A DNA stretch of 56,580 bases from Comamonadaceae bacterium (GTDB lineage Bacteria; Pseudomonadota; Gammaproteobacteria; Burkholderiales; Burkholderiaceae_C), in NCBI GenBank assembly GCA_008080595.1, contig VIKI01000006.1, positions 1 to 56,580 of the forward strand, given 5' to 3'. The notes under the pieces are model-generated. The model made no database searches. It saw only the letters and a program-made list of their open reading frames with translations, and had not been told where the DNA came from. Every line of letters begins with the position of its first letter. The first letter of the stretch is position 1. A program made the translations under genes and the position numbers. Positions 9,103-18,022 of the stretch are shown piece by piece.

Positions 9103-9906
9103 TCAGCCCAGAAACTTGCTGATCCGGTCATGCAGGCTGAGGATGATCTCGAACAGGATCAAGCCGATCACATACCACTCCAGCTTGTGTAATTGCTTGT
9201 TGTCCCAAACATCGGCCAGTGTTTGCGCCGTGCCGGAGATCAGCCGCAGTTTGCGGTCCAGTGCCGACTGGCGCTCTTTCAGCTCGAATTCGTCTTCCAT
9301 GCTGGCATACAGGCCGCCCAGATGGGGAAAGTCCCACAGCGTTTCCGGCTTGTCGCCAATCTCGGCACGGCCCACCATGCGGTGTTCAATCAGCAACATG
9401 TGACCGATTTTGGACAGCAGCTTTTTGGAGTCGGCGCTCACCTTGCCATGGGTGGCCAGCTCCAGCGCCAGGGGCTCGATTTTGTCGAACTCACTGGCCA
9501 CGTTTTTCTCGTACAGCGACAGCACCAGGTTCTTGCTCAAGGCATCGGCCACCACCTGCAATTTCTCCAGCGTGATCTCGTCCAGCGAGACCGCACCACC
9601 CTGCACCCCCACACTGCTTCTGCCGCTGTGAATGTCCATCTCTTCGATTTCCGGGCTGGCATAAACGTTGGTCAGCAGGGGTTTGAGTTTGTCCAGAAAA
9701 CCGGCCTCATCCGCCGGCAGCACGCCAAACAGCACCACCACACCGTAACGAAACAAAACGGCCAGCCCGCCATCACGATCCACCTCCAACGTCAGCGGTG
9801 TGGTGGCCAGGCAATCGACGATCTTGAAAGACTTCAAATCCAGCCGGTCACCCAGCAGAATGGCACGGGCTTTGATGTCTTTGCGAAGATTGAGTTTTAA
9901 CGCCAT
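9103..9906 (-). CDS. RMD1/YagE (DUF155) family protein
   Basis: 267 residues. The architecture is that of RMD1/Sad1-interacting-factor-2 proteins: an N-terminal alpha/beta part (LLGDRLDLKSFKIVDCLATTPLTLEVDRDGGLAVLFRYGVVVLFGV), a helical middle (EKLQVVADALSKNLVLSLYEKNVASEFDKIEPLALELATHGK) and a C-terminal anchor helix (KLEWYVIGLILFEIILSLHDRI). The GVVVLFGV strand and the conserved helical/TM end are diagnostic. The molecular role in bacteria is not established; yeast members act in mitochondrial translation or meiotic division. It heads a two-gene unit with the small membrane protein. Confidence 0.85.
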   Translation of the reverse strand: MALKLNLRKDIKARAILLGDRLDLKSFKIVDCLATTPLTLEVDRDGGLAVLFRYGVVVLFGVLPADEAGFLDKLKPLLTNVYASPEIEEMDIHSGRSSVGVQGGAVSLDEITLEKLQVVADALSKNLVLSLYEKNVASEFDKIEPLALELATHGKVSADSKKLLSKIGHMLLIEHRMVGRAEIGDKPETLWDFPHLGGLYASMEDEFELKERQSALDRKLRLISGTAQTLADVWDNKQLHKLEWYVIGLILFEIILSLHDRISKFLG

Positions 9907-10066
9907 ACCGTCTCCAGATCAAAGAATCACACAAATCTGCGCTGATACCAGACATGGGTGACAACACCGATGCCGCAGGCAGAGTATCGTACTTTGACAG
10001 GGTAGGCCAAAGCATTCTGGTCACCGGCATTAACTGCATGCAGACCTTGAACGCAGTCTGAGCCGG

Positions 10067-10702
10067 TCATTTGAACGCAAGATTGGCTTTTGTTGCCGGG
10101 TAATCCAATAAAAGCTTTTTGAATTTCAACAAAGTTTGATAGGGAAGATTATCTATGTATTGATTAGCCATCCATGCAGGAATATTGCCACCTAGATCAG
10201 AATGCATACAGTAAGTAACTTCCGTTGCATCACCAACCGGCTTCAGCAAAATATAGCCATTTACTTTTTTCATTCTGCCAATACCCGTCACCGGAGGCAA
10301 GTAATCAGGAACCCCGATCATTGTCACTTTGGTCAGCACATTCCCCTCTGTGCTGAAAGTTATCTTGTAAATCATATCCTCATTTCCGAATGGCCATGGA
10401 AATTGCGTTTCAATATACACATACTTGTTATTCAGATCACTACTTTCCAGCAATTTCACTTTTTCCGTAAAGGCAAACCAATTCACATAGCCATTGACAT
10501 CTCTCAATATGTCAGCTATCGATCCCCGATTTGCAGTCACTTCAGTCACAGCTTTGAAGGACTTGTAAGGGCTGCCTGCCTCAAGCCGGGTGTAAATTTT
10601 TATGCCATCACCCTCTTTTTCCAATTTCCACAAATCCTGAGAAAAAGAAAAAACGGGCAGCAAGAACAAAATCACACAAAAACACACATGTTTCATCATC
10701 AT
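10067..10702 (-). CDS. Secreted START-domain lipid-binding protein
   Basis: 211 residues. A signal peptide (MMMKHVCFCVILFLLPVFSFSQ) is followed by a StAR/START-like helix-grip domain: WKLEKEGDGIKIYTR, SFKAVTEVTA, YVNWFAFTEKVKLLE, FPWPFGNEDMIYKI, GYILLKPVGDATEVTYCMHSDLGGNIPAWMANQYI. START domains bind lipids in a hydrophobic cavity. The sequence resembles Bacteroidota START proteins more than proteobacterial ones, and its DNA is visibly richer in A+T than its neighbours, which suggests lateral acquisition. It lies 13 bases after the 4-TM gene on the same strand. Confidence 0.8.
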   Translation of the reverse strand: MMMKHVCFCVILFLLPVFSFSQDLWKLEKEGDGIKIYTRLEAGSPYKSFKAVTEVTANRGSIADILRDVNGYVNWFAFTEKVKLLESSDLNNKYVYIETQFPWPFGNEDMIYKITFSTEGNVLTKVTMIGVPDYLPPVTGIGRMKKVNGYILLKPVGDATEVTYCMHSDLGGNIPAWMANQYIDNLPYQTLLKFKKLLLDYPATKANLAFK

Positions 10703-10715
10703 GACTTCACAAAAA

Positions 10716-11129
10716 CTACAAAATATTTATTTTTGCCTTGTACAAACAAAAGAAATAATATGCAAATAAAAGCAAGAAAATGAAATCCCCTACAACAATA
10801 ATCAAGATATATGGATGAGCAATTCCAGACAAATAGAATTCCATTTCTTTCAACGCAAAAGCAAACTTGCCAATTCCTCCGACGATCACAATACCAACAT
10901 GTTTCACTGGATTATGCGCCACGAGCAAATATCCAAAAAAATACACAAAGGTCGTTCCCCAAGTTCCCTGATATATCTGAAAGTACAAGGAATCAGAAAG
11001 CTCCCGGCCAAAAATACCTTGAAAGGTATAAGCCGTGTTGAAATACCCAAAAAAGGCTCCAATCAAATTCCATAAAGCTGCCAGTAAAAATATGTATTTA
11101 ATTAATTTTTCTTCTTTGGCGTTGAGCAT
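10716..11129 (-). CDS. Four-helix membrane protein, unknown function
   Basis: 137 residues from the ATG at 11129, which has a perfect AGGAG seven bases upstream (aacaggagatacctatg); the track start at 11231 is therefore too far upstream. Four hydrophobic segments are visible: YIFLLAALWNLIGAFFGYF, TTFVYFFGYLLVA, VGIVIVGGIGKFAFAL and YILIIVVGDFIFLLLFAYYFF. DNA composition is AT-rich like the START gene, with which it likely forms one transcript. No family recognised. Confidence 0.75.
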   Translation of the reverse strand: MLNAKEEKLIKYIFLLAALWNLIGAFFGYFNTAYTFQGIFGRELSDSLYFQIYQGTWGTTFVYFFGYLLVAHNPVKHVGIVIVGGIGKFAFALKEMEFYLSGIAHPYILIIVVGDFIFLLLFAYYFFCLYKAKINIL

Positions 11130-11279
11130 AGGTATCTCCTGTTGTTTAGGGTGATTGGCAACGCAGCCGGGCTTGCGCATGCCCTGAACGATCAAACATG
11201 GCTCACCAGCGCCCAATGAATTGCACAACAATGATAGTAAATACTTTCATTTGTGTCAAACATTGCTGCTCAGCACTCG

Positions 11280-11894
11280 TCACCCCAGGAGTTTTTGGGT
11301 CAAGTAGCCTCGGTGCAGGGTTTTCAATTCGGCAATCAACGCCGCAGCTTCCTCGGTTGAACTTTCAAGAGAGAGATCGATACAAGCGACGGCCGTCTCA
11401 AGAAGAATGGCAGCGATTCGATGCAGCGATTCAGGCGGAATTTCAGGGTACAGGCACTCAAAGACCCGGCCCAGCCGCCCCGAGAGGGCTTGATTGTCCC
11501 GAAGGTCGATCCTCCTGAGCTCGGGAACGGCATGCATGGCTCGCCGCAACGCGGTTCCTGCGGGCATGGCCTTCACGCCAGCCACGTAAGTGTCGATGAG
11601 ATCTTCCCAAATGGGAAGAAAGTCCTGACCAGGGGCGATCAGCGCCTCAGCCGCATCAAACCAGTGATTCCACTCCGCCACGGCCTGGTCTGCCAAGGTC
11701 GCCATGATCGAAATCTTGTCGGGGAAGTAGCGGTAGATCGTCGCCACAGGAACACCTGCCCGCTCGGCGACAAGGTTGGTATTGAATTTTTCAAGCCCCT
11801 CGGTTCCAAGGATGTCCAAAGCCGCTGTCAGGATTTTTCCGTAAGTTTCACGCGATCTCGCTTGCCGGGGTCTGCCATGTTGGGGTTCCATCAT
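11280..11894 (-). CDS. TetR/AcrR family transcriptional repressor
   Basis: 204 residues. The N-terminal HTH is canonical: ARSRETYGKILTAALDILGTEGLEKFNTNLVAERAGVPVATIYRYFPDKISIMATLADQ. The remainder is a helical ligand-binding/dimerisation domain with no recognisable ligand signature. It precedes the 4-TM and START genes on the same strand (150-base gap). Local repression of that AT-rich cassette is a reasonable inference, with a hydrophobic or lipid-like inducer as a guess. Confidence 0.9.
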   Translation of the reverse strand: MMEPQHGRPRQARSRETYGKILTAALDILGTEGLEKFNTNLVAERAGVPVATIYRYFPDKISIMATLADQAVAEWNHWFDAAEALIAPGQDFLPIWEDLIDTYVAGVKAMPAGTALRRAMHAVPELRRIDLRDNQALSGRLGRVFECLYPEIPPESLHRIAAILLETAVACIDLSLESSTEEAAALIAELKTLHRGYLTQKLLG

Positions 11895-11964
11895 CCTGGA
11901 TTCCTCAGCTCTTTTCCTCTCATGGACACGCAGTCAAAATGATCTTTGGGCTCACAAAGTAGCT

Positions 11965-13095
<1,131 letters not shown>

Positions 13096-13137
13096 TCAGT
13101 CACTTCACGATCTGTGTGGCGCTGAGGAGTTGTTTGC

Positions 13138-13962
13138 ATGAATCCATCCAGCTTGATTGGGATAGTTGTCAGCATTTTGCTGATGGGGGTTATTTTGGTT
13201 TTTTCAGCCGATAACCCGCTGCTGTATCTGGATTTTCCCAGTCTGGCCATTGTTCTGGGCGGCACCATCGCAGCCGCATTTTTGAGCTATCCACTCAGGG
13301 ACGTGGTGCGCATCTTTGGCCTGCTGCGCACCGTCATGCGTGATGAGCACATGGATATCCAGAGTGATATTGATGAGCTGGTGCAGATTGCCAGAATCTG
13401 GGTCACGGGGGATTCACACGCGGTAGAGCTTGCGCTCACCGAGGTAACCAACCCGTTTTTGCGCACCGGCGTGCAGTTGATCATTGACCGCATCCCGGAA
13501 CAAGATATTCTGGATTTGCTGCAATGGCGCATTTCACGGCTGCGCACCCGTGAGGCAGCCGAGGCGCAACTGTTTCGCCTGATGGCCAACTATGCCCCGG
13601 CCTTTGGCATGCTGGGCACGCTGGTGGGTTTGATCAATGTGATGGGCAGTATGGGTAATGGCGACATGCCAGCCTTTGGCCGGAATCTGGCCATGGCCCT
13701 GATGACCACGCTGTATGGCCTTTTGCTCTCTAACCTGCTGTTTCGGCCGGTGGCCGTGAAACTGGAACGCCGCACCGAACAGCGCCTGATTCTGATGAAC
13801 ATGGTGTTGCAAGGTATTTCCATGATGTGCGCCAAGAGCAGCCCGGGCTTGATGCGGGAAACATTGAAGTCTTTTGTGGCGCATTACGAAGACGAGATTT
13901 TTGACGGCGCAGTGGGTCAAGCCGAGCATGCGGAGCACCACGTGTCGTCGACCAGGAGGTAA
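13138..13962 (+). CDS. MotA/PomA-like stator subunit (MotA/TolQ/ExbB family)
   Basis: 274 residues. TM1 is near residues 6-24 (IGIVVSILLMGVILVFSA) and TM2 near 33-52 (LAIVLGGTIAAAFLSYPL). A long cytoplasmic segment includes the Arg/Glu-rich region (WRISRLRTREAAEAQLFRLMANYAPAFGMLGTLVGLINVM), with TM3 inside FGMLGTLVGLINVMGSM and TM4 in LAMALMTTLYGLLLSNLLFRPVA. It forms the proton- or sodium-driven channel with the MotB-like protein 3 bases downstream. No other flagellar genes are present, so it may be an accessory stator or belong to a non-flagellar ion-driven machine. Confidence 0.9.
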   Translation: MNPSSLIGIVVSILLMGVILVFSADNPLLYLDFPSLAIVLGGTIAAAFLSYPLRDVVRIFGLLRTVMRDEHMDIQSDIDELVQIARIWVTGDSHAVELALTEVTNPFLRTGVQLIIDRIPEQDILDLLQWRISRLRTREAAEAQLFRLMANYAPAFGMLGTLVGLINVMGSMGNGDMPAFGRNLAMALMTTLYGLLLSNLLFRPVAVKLERRTEQRLILMNMVLQGISMMCAKSSPGLMRETLKSFVAHYEDEIFDGAVGQAEHAEHHVSSTRR

Positions 13963-13965
13963 ATC

Positions 13966-14766
13966 ATGCCCAGCAAACTTGGTTACAACGAATACCGAAA
14001 AGCCTGGAACCCCAGCTTGGCCGACCTGCTCGCCGCACGGGCATTGGTCAAGAAAAGAAGCCTTCATGACGGGCGGCACGCGCACTGGGCGCAAGAGTCC
14101 AATAAAAGCAGCAACTCAGTCGAAGAAAATAGTTGGCTGCTGTCTTATCTGGATGTCATGACCTTGCTGTTGGTCATGACGATGGTGATGCTGGCGGTGA
14201 GTGAACCGATGATCTCCAGCGCCAAAAAGACCGCTGCCTCTGCGCCCGCCACACCCAATACACAGCCTGTGCCAGCTTCTGAGTCCATCAATCCGAAAAT
14301 CAATATTATTCCGCCCTTGCTGCATAAAAGCCCCTTTGGACATTTGCCAATCGGCCAACTGGGAGCTGAAGTTGAAGTGATTGAGAGCGACAACAGCATG
14401 CGTTTCCGCATCCACAATGAGTTGCTGTTTGCGCCGGGTGATGCCCGCCTGACCACCGAAGGCTTGCAACTGCTCGACACCTTGTTGCCAACTTTCATGA
14501 TGGCGACCGAGCACCACATTGCGGTGCAAGGGCATGCCGACAACAGCCCCATCAACACTACCAGGTATCCGTCCAACTGGGAGCTGGCGGCCGGGCGCGC
14601 GGCCAGCGTGGTACGCCATCTGCAAGATCGTGGCATTGATCCGCTGCGCCTGAGTGCCACCGGTTTTGCCGATACCCGGCCGATTGCCTCCAACAACACA
14701 CTGCAAGGCAAGCAGGCCAACCGGCGGGTGGAGTTGATCCTGGAATTGCCGCGCCCGGAAAATTAA
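13966..14766 (+). CDS. MotB-like stator subunit with OmpA peptidoglycan-binding domain
   Basis: 266 residues. A single N-terminal TM helix carries the ion-binding Asp: WLLSYLDVMTLLLVMTMVMLAVS, equivalent to D32 of E. coli MotB (YADFMTAMM). A Pro/Ala/Ser-rich linker follows, then a C-terminal OmpA/MotB domain with ELLFAPGDARLT, VQGHADNSPI, YPSNWELAAGRAASVVRHL and NRRVELIL. The soluble N-terminal ~55 residues before the TM helix are longer than usual for MotB (basic, ...KRSLHDGRHAHW...). It ends at a hairpin terminator. Confidence 0.9.
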   Translation: MPSKLGYNEYRKAWNPSLADLLAARALVKKRSLHDGRHAHWAQESNKSSNSVEENSWLLSYLDVMTLLLVMTMVMLAVSEPMISSAKKTAASAPATPNTQPVPASESINPKINIIPPLLHKSPFGHLPIGQLGAEVEVIESDNSMRFRIHNELLFAPGDARLTTEGLQLLDTLLPTFMMATEHHIAVQGHADNSPINTTRYPSNWELAAGRAASVVRHLQDRGIDPLRLSATGFADTRPIASNNTLQGKQANRRVELILELPRPEN

Positions 14767-14796
14767 AAAAAAGCCGCCCGAAGGCGGCTTCTTTGA
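14763..14796 (-). terminator. Rho-independent terminator of the BMP transporter operon
   Basis: Perfect stem AAGCCGCC-CGAA-GGCGGCTT. Read on the minus strand it is followed by an uninterrupted T8, so it mainly serves the operon arriving from the right. It sits between two convergent genes and may also stop the motB transcript weakly. Confidence 0.9.
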
Positions 14797-14808
14797 GCCC
14801 GTCAAAGA

Positions 14809-15972
14809 TTACTTGGCACCAGGCACTTTGCCTTCAACACCCTTGACAAAGAAGTTCAGGCCACCCAGGAACTTGTCGTCAGCCACGCTGTCTTTGGCCA
14901 CTTGCACCTTGCCCGTGTTGTCGGTGATCGGACCTTTCCAGATGACAAAGCTGCCATCAGCCAGCCCCTTCTTGACTTCTTCCACTTTGGCCTTGGTTTC
15001 AGCGGGCACGTCTTCGGCGATGGAGACGATGTCAATCGCACCTTCTTTCACACCCCACCATTCCGCGCCGCCACCCTTCCAGTTGCCTTCAAGCGCCTCT
15101 TTGGTGGCCTTGATGTAGTACGGGCCCCAGTTGATCACGCTCGATGCCAGGTGGGCTTTGGGGCCGTAGGCGGTCATGTCAGAGTCCCAGCCGAAAGCGC
15201 GCTTGCCCTTGGCTTCGGCGGTTTTCAGCACAGCGGGAGAGTCGGTGTTCTGGAACAACACGTCAGCACCGCCATTGATCAGGCTGGTGGCGGCTTCGGT
15301 TTCTTTCGGTGGGTCAAACCAGCCGTTCACCCAAACCACTTTGGTCTTGACTTTGGGGTTGCTCGACTGTGCGCCAAGTGTGAACGCATTGATGTTGCGC
15401 ACCACTTCAGGAATTGGAATCGAAGCCACCACGCCCAGCGTGTTGCTCTTGGTCATCTTGCCAGCAATCACACCGGCCATGTACGCGCCTTCGTAGGTGC
15501 GGCTGTCATAGGTGCGCATGTTCTCGGCTTGTTTGTAGCCGGTGGCGTGCTCGAACTTGACATCTTTGCTGTCCGCAGCCACTTTGAGCATGGGTTCCAT
15601 GTAACCAAAGGTGGTGCCAAAAATCAGCTTGTTGCCTTGACCCACCATGTCACGAATCACACGCTCAGCGTCAGCAGATTCGGGCACGTTTTCAACAAAC
15701 GAGGTGGCAATTTTGTCGCCAAATTCTTTTTCAAGCGCTTTGCGGCCATTGTCATGGGCAAATGTCCAACCACCATCACCCACCGGGCCCACATAGGCAA
15801 AGGCAATTTTCAAGGGCGCAGGCTTGGGCGCAGGGGCCGGAGCCGAAGCCACCGGTGCGGGAGCTGGCGCAGGTGCGGGCTCTTCCTTTTTGCCGCAACC
15901 CACCAGCGCAGCCGAAGCCACCGCAGTGAGCGCAGCTACTTTAAGCAGCGAACGTTTTTGCAAATCAGTCAT
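14809..15972 (-). CDS. BMP-family ABC transporter substrate-binding lipoprotein (nucleoside/purine type)
   Basis: 387 residues. Lipoprotein signal with lipobox ALVGC (Cys ~26), then an Ala/Pro linker (PAPAPAPVASAPAPAPKPAP) and a PnrA/TmpC-like periplasmic-binding fold: IAFAYVGPVGDGGWTFAHDNGRKALE, ESADAERVIRDMVGQGNKLIFGTTFGYM, DVLFQNTDSPAVLKTAEAKGKRAFGWDSDM. BMP proteins of this type (e.g. Treponema PnrA) bind purine nucleosides. As the last gene of LysR-ATPase-permease-permease-BMP and next to xdhAB, its likely ligand is a purine nucleoside or base. Ends 19 bases before the terminator stem. Confidence 0.9.
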   Translation of the reverse strand: MTDLQKRSLLKVAALTAVASAALVGCGKKEEPAPAPAPAPVASAPAPAPKPAPLKIAFAYVGPVGDGGWTFAHDNGRKALEKEFGDKIATSFVENVPESADAERVIRDMVGQGNKLIFGTTFGYMEPMLKVAADSKDVKFEHATGYKQAENMRTYDSRTYEGAYMAGVIAGKMTKSNTLGVVASIPIPEVVRNINAFTLGAQSSNPKVKTKVVWVNGWFDPPKETEAATSLINGGADVLFQNTDSPAVLKTAEAKGKRAFGWDSDMTAYGPKAHLASSVINWGPYYIKATKEALEGNWKGGGAEWWGVKEGAIDIVSIAEDVPAETKAKVEEVKKGLADGSFVIWKGPITDNTGKVQVAKDSVADDKFLGGLNFFVKGVEGKVPGAK

Positions 15973-16034
15973 GTCAAGTCCTTATCAATGAACGGGTTGA
16001 ACTACAGAGAAAAATGAATTATGACCCTGAACCA

Positions 16035-16955
16035 TCAGGCTCCCGGATAAAACGGTTTACCCAAACTGGAGGGCATATTGATGCGAATCCACTGCGGGTT
16101 ACGTGAGATCAGCGCCAGCACCACAATGGTAGCCACATAGGGCAACATGCTCAAAAATTGGCTCGGCACGTCGACCCCAATGCCTTGCAAGTGAAACTGC
16201 AACATGGTGACCCCGCCAAACAAATAAGCCCCCAGCAACACCCGCGCCGGTCGCCAGGTGGCAAACGTCGTCAGGGCCAAGGCAATCCAGCCCTTGCCAG
16301 CCACCATGCCCTCAACCCACAGCGGGGTGTAAATCACCGACAAATAAGCCCCGGCCAGGCCGCACAACGCACCCCCAGCCACCACCGCCAGCAAACGGAT
16401 GCGCCGCACCGGGTAACCCAGGGCATGGGCCGATTCCGGGCTTTCACCCACGCTGCGCATCACCAAGCCACTGCGGGTGCGGTACATGAACCAGATCAGC
16501 GCCAAGGCCAGCAACACCGTGAGGTACACCAAGGGATGGTGCCGAAACAAGGCTGGGCCCATCCACGGAATATCGGCCAAGCCGGGGATGGCATAGCTGG
16601 CACGCTCGGGAATTTTGGCCTGCACAAAGCTGGTACCGACAAAAGCCGAGAAACCGGTACCAAACAGGGTAAGCGCCAGCCCCGTGGCGTACTGGTTGGT
16701 GTTGAGCCAGATCACCAGCAGGCCAAAAATGCCCGCCAACACAGCGCCAATCGCCATGCCAGCCGCAAAGCCCAGCCAGTCATTGCCAGTGGTGACCACG
16801 GTGGCAAAACCAGCAATGGCGGCGCACAGCATCATGCCTTCGGCCCCCAGGTTGACGATGCCCACCTTCTCATTGATCAACAGGCCCAGCGAGGCAATGG
16901 CCAGAACCGTGCCCGCATTCAGCGTGGCCGCCAACAACAGTGCGTAGGATTCCAT
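16035..16955 (-). CDS. ABC transporter permease, BMP/nucleoside type, second subunit
   Basis: 306 residues from the ATG at 16955, preceded by GGGAGG six bases upstream. The stop of the preceding permease overlaps this start as TGATG, so the two are translationally coupled; the track start at 16979 is thus too early. Multi-pass BPD_transp_2 fold: LLLAATLNAGTVLAIASLGLLINEKVGIVNLGAEGMMLCAAIAGF, LALTLFGTGFSAFVG, SVGESPESAHALGYPVRRIRLLAVVAGGALCGLAGAYLSV (EAA-like coupling region). The inner-membrane partner of the other permease. Confidence 0.9.
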   Translation of the reverse strand: MESYALLLAATLNAGTVLAIASLGLLINEKVGIVNLGAEGMMLCAAIAGFATVVTTGNDWLGFAAGMAIGAVLAGIFGLLVIWLNTNQYATGLALTLFGTGFSAFVGTSFVQAKIPERASYAIPGLADIPWMGPALFRHHPLVYLTVLLALALIWFMYRTRSGLVMRSVGESPESAHALGYPVRRIRLLAVVAGGALCGLAGAYLSVIYTPLWVEGMVAGKGWIALALTTFATWRPARVLLGAYLFGGVTMLQFHLQGIGVDVPSQFLSMLPYVATIVVLALISRNPQWIRINMPSSLGKPFYPGA

Positions 16956-18022
16956 CACCGACCTCCCGTCTTTTGCCACTTCAGGCGGTAATTCACCAGC
17001 GTGTCACACGCCAGCAGGCTGAACAACAACAAGCCCTGAAACACCCCGGTGAGTGACTTGGTCAGCCCCAGGCGCGACTGGGCCATTTCACCGCCGATGT
17101 AAAACATGCTCATCAGAATGGCCGAAAACACCATACCCACCGGGTGCAAGCGCCCGACAAAGGCCACGATGATGGCGGCAAACCCATAACCTGCGGGCAC
17201 GTAAATGGTGAGCTGTCCAATCGGCCCGGCCACCTCCAGCGCACCGGCCAAACCTGCCGCCCCGCCGGACAAAAGCAGCGCCAGCCACAAGGCTTTGCGG
17301 GAAGAAAACCCGGCATAACGTGCCGCAGCCGGGGCCAGCCCGCCCACTTGCAGGGCAAAACCAGCCCGCGTGCGGAACAAGAAAACCCACAAGCCCGCCA
17401 CACTGGCCAGCGCCAGCAAAACCCCGATGCTCACGCGCGAGCCGTCAAACAAACGCGGAATGCGGGTCACGGCATCAAAGGTTTTGGTTTGCGGAAAGTT
17501 GAAGCCCATCGGGTCTTTCCAGGGGCCGCCCACCAGGTAGCTCAGCACCTGCACCGCCACGTAGACCAGCATCAAACTCACCAGAATTTCATTGGCATGA
17601 AAGCGGTCGCGCAGCAGCGCGGTCAGGCTGGCCCACAGCATGCCACCCAGCACCCCGGCCAACAAAATCGGCAACACAATCCAGCGGCTGGTTTGCGCAT
17701 CGGCCAGCATGGCGACACCACCGGCCAAAATGGCCCCCATGATGTACTGCCCTTCTGCCCCAATGTTCCACACATTGGATCTGAAACACACGGCCAAACC
17801 CAGTGCAATGATCAGCAAGGGGGTGGCCTTGACCATCAGCTCGCCCAGCGCATAGGCGTTGTGAATGGGTTGCCAGAAAAACATCTCCAGCCCTTTGAGC
17901 GGGTCTTTGCCTAAAGCGGTGAACATCAGCGTGCCAATGAGCACGGTGATCAGCAGCGCCAACAAGGGCGAGGCATAAGTCCAGACCCTGGATGGCTCGG
18001 GGCGGGCTTCAAGCTTGAACAT
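16955..18022 (-). CDS. ABC transporter permease, BMP/nucleoside type, first subunit
   Basis: 355 residues from the ATG at 18022 (MFKLEARPEPSRVWTYASPLLALL), preceded by a G-rich Shine-Dalgarno (AGGGGGGC). This start overlaps the end of the ATPase gene by 14 bases. Same BPD_transp_2 family as its partner but with a longer N-terminus: LGLAVCFRSNVWNIGAEGQYIMGAILAGG, ALLRDRFHANEILVSLMLVYVAVQVLSYLVGGPWKD, GFSSRKALWLALLLSGGAAGLAGALEV. It forms the heterodimeric channel of the importer. Confidence 0.9.
   Translation of the reverse strand: MFKLEARPEPSRVWTYASPLLALLITVLIGTLMFTALGKDPLKGLEMFFWQPIHNAYALGELMVKATPLLIIALGLAVCFRSNVWNIGAEGQYIMGAILAGGVAMLADAQTSRWIVLPILLAGVLGGMLWASLTALLRDRFHANEILVSLMLVYVAVQVLSYLVGGPWKDPMGFNFPQTKTFDAVTRIPRLFDGSRVSIGVLLALASVAGLWVFLFRTRAGFALQVGGLAPAAARYAGFSSRKALWLALLLSGGAAGLAGALEVAGPIGQLTIYVPAGYGFAAIIVAFVGRLHPVGMVFSAILMSMFYIGGEMAQSRLGLTKSLTGVFQGLLLFSLLACDTLVNYRLKWQKTGGR

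Noticed and set aside
14902-16017. 371-residue plus-strand ORF opposite the BMP gene
   Set aside because: Shadow of a well-supported lipoprotein gene; no family similarity.
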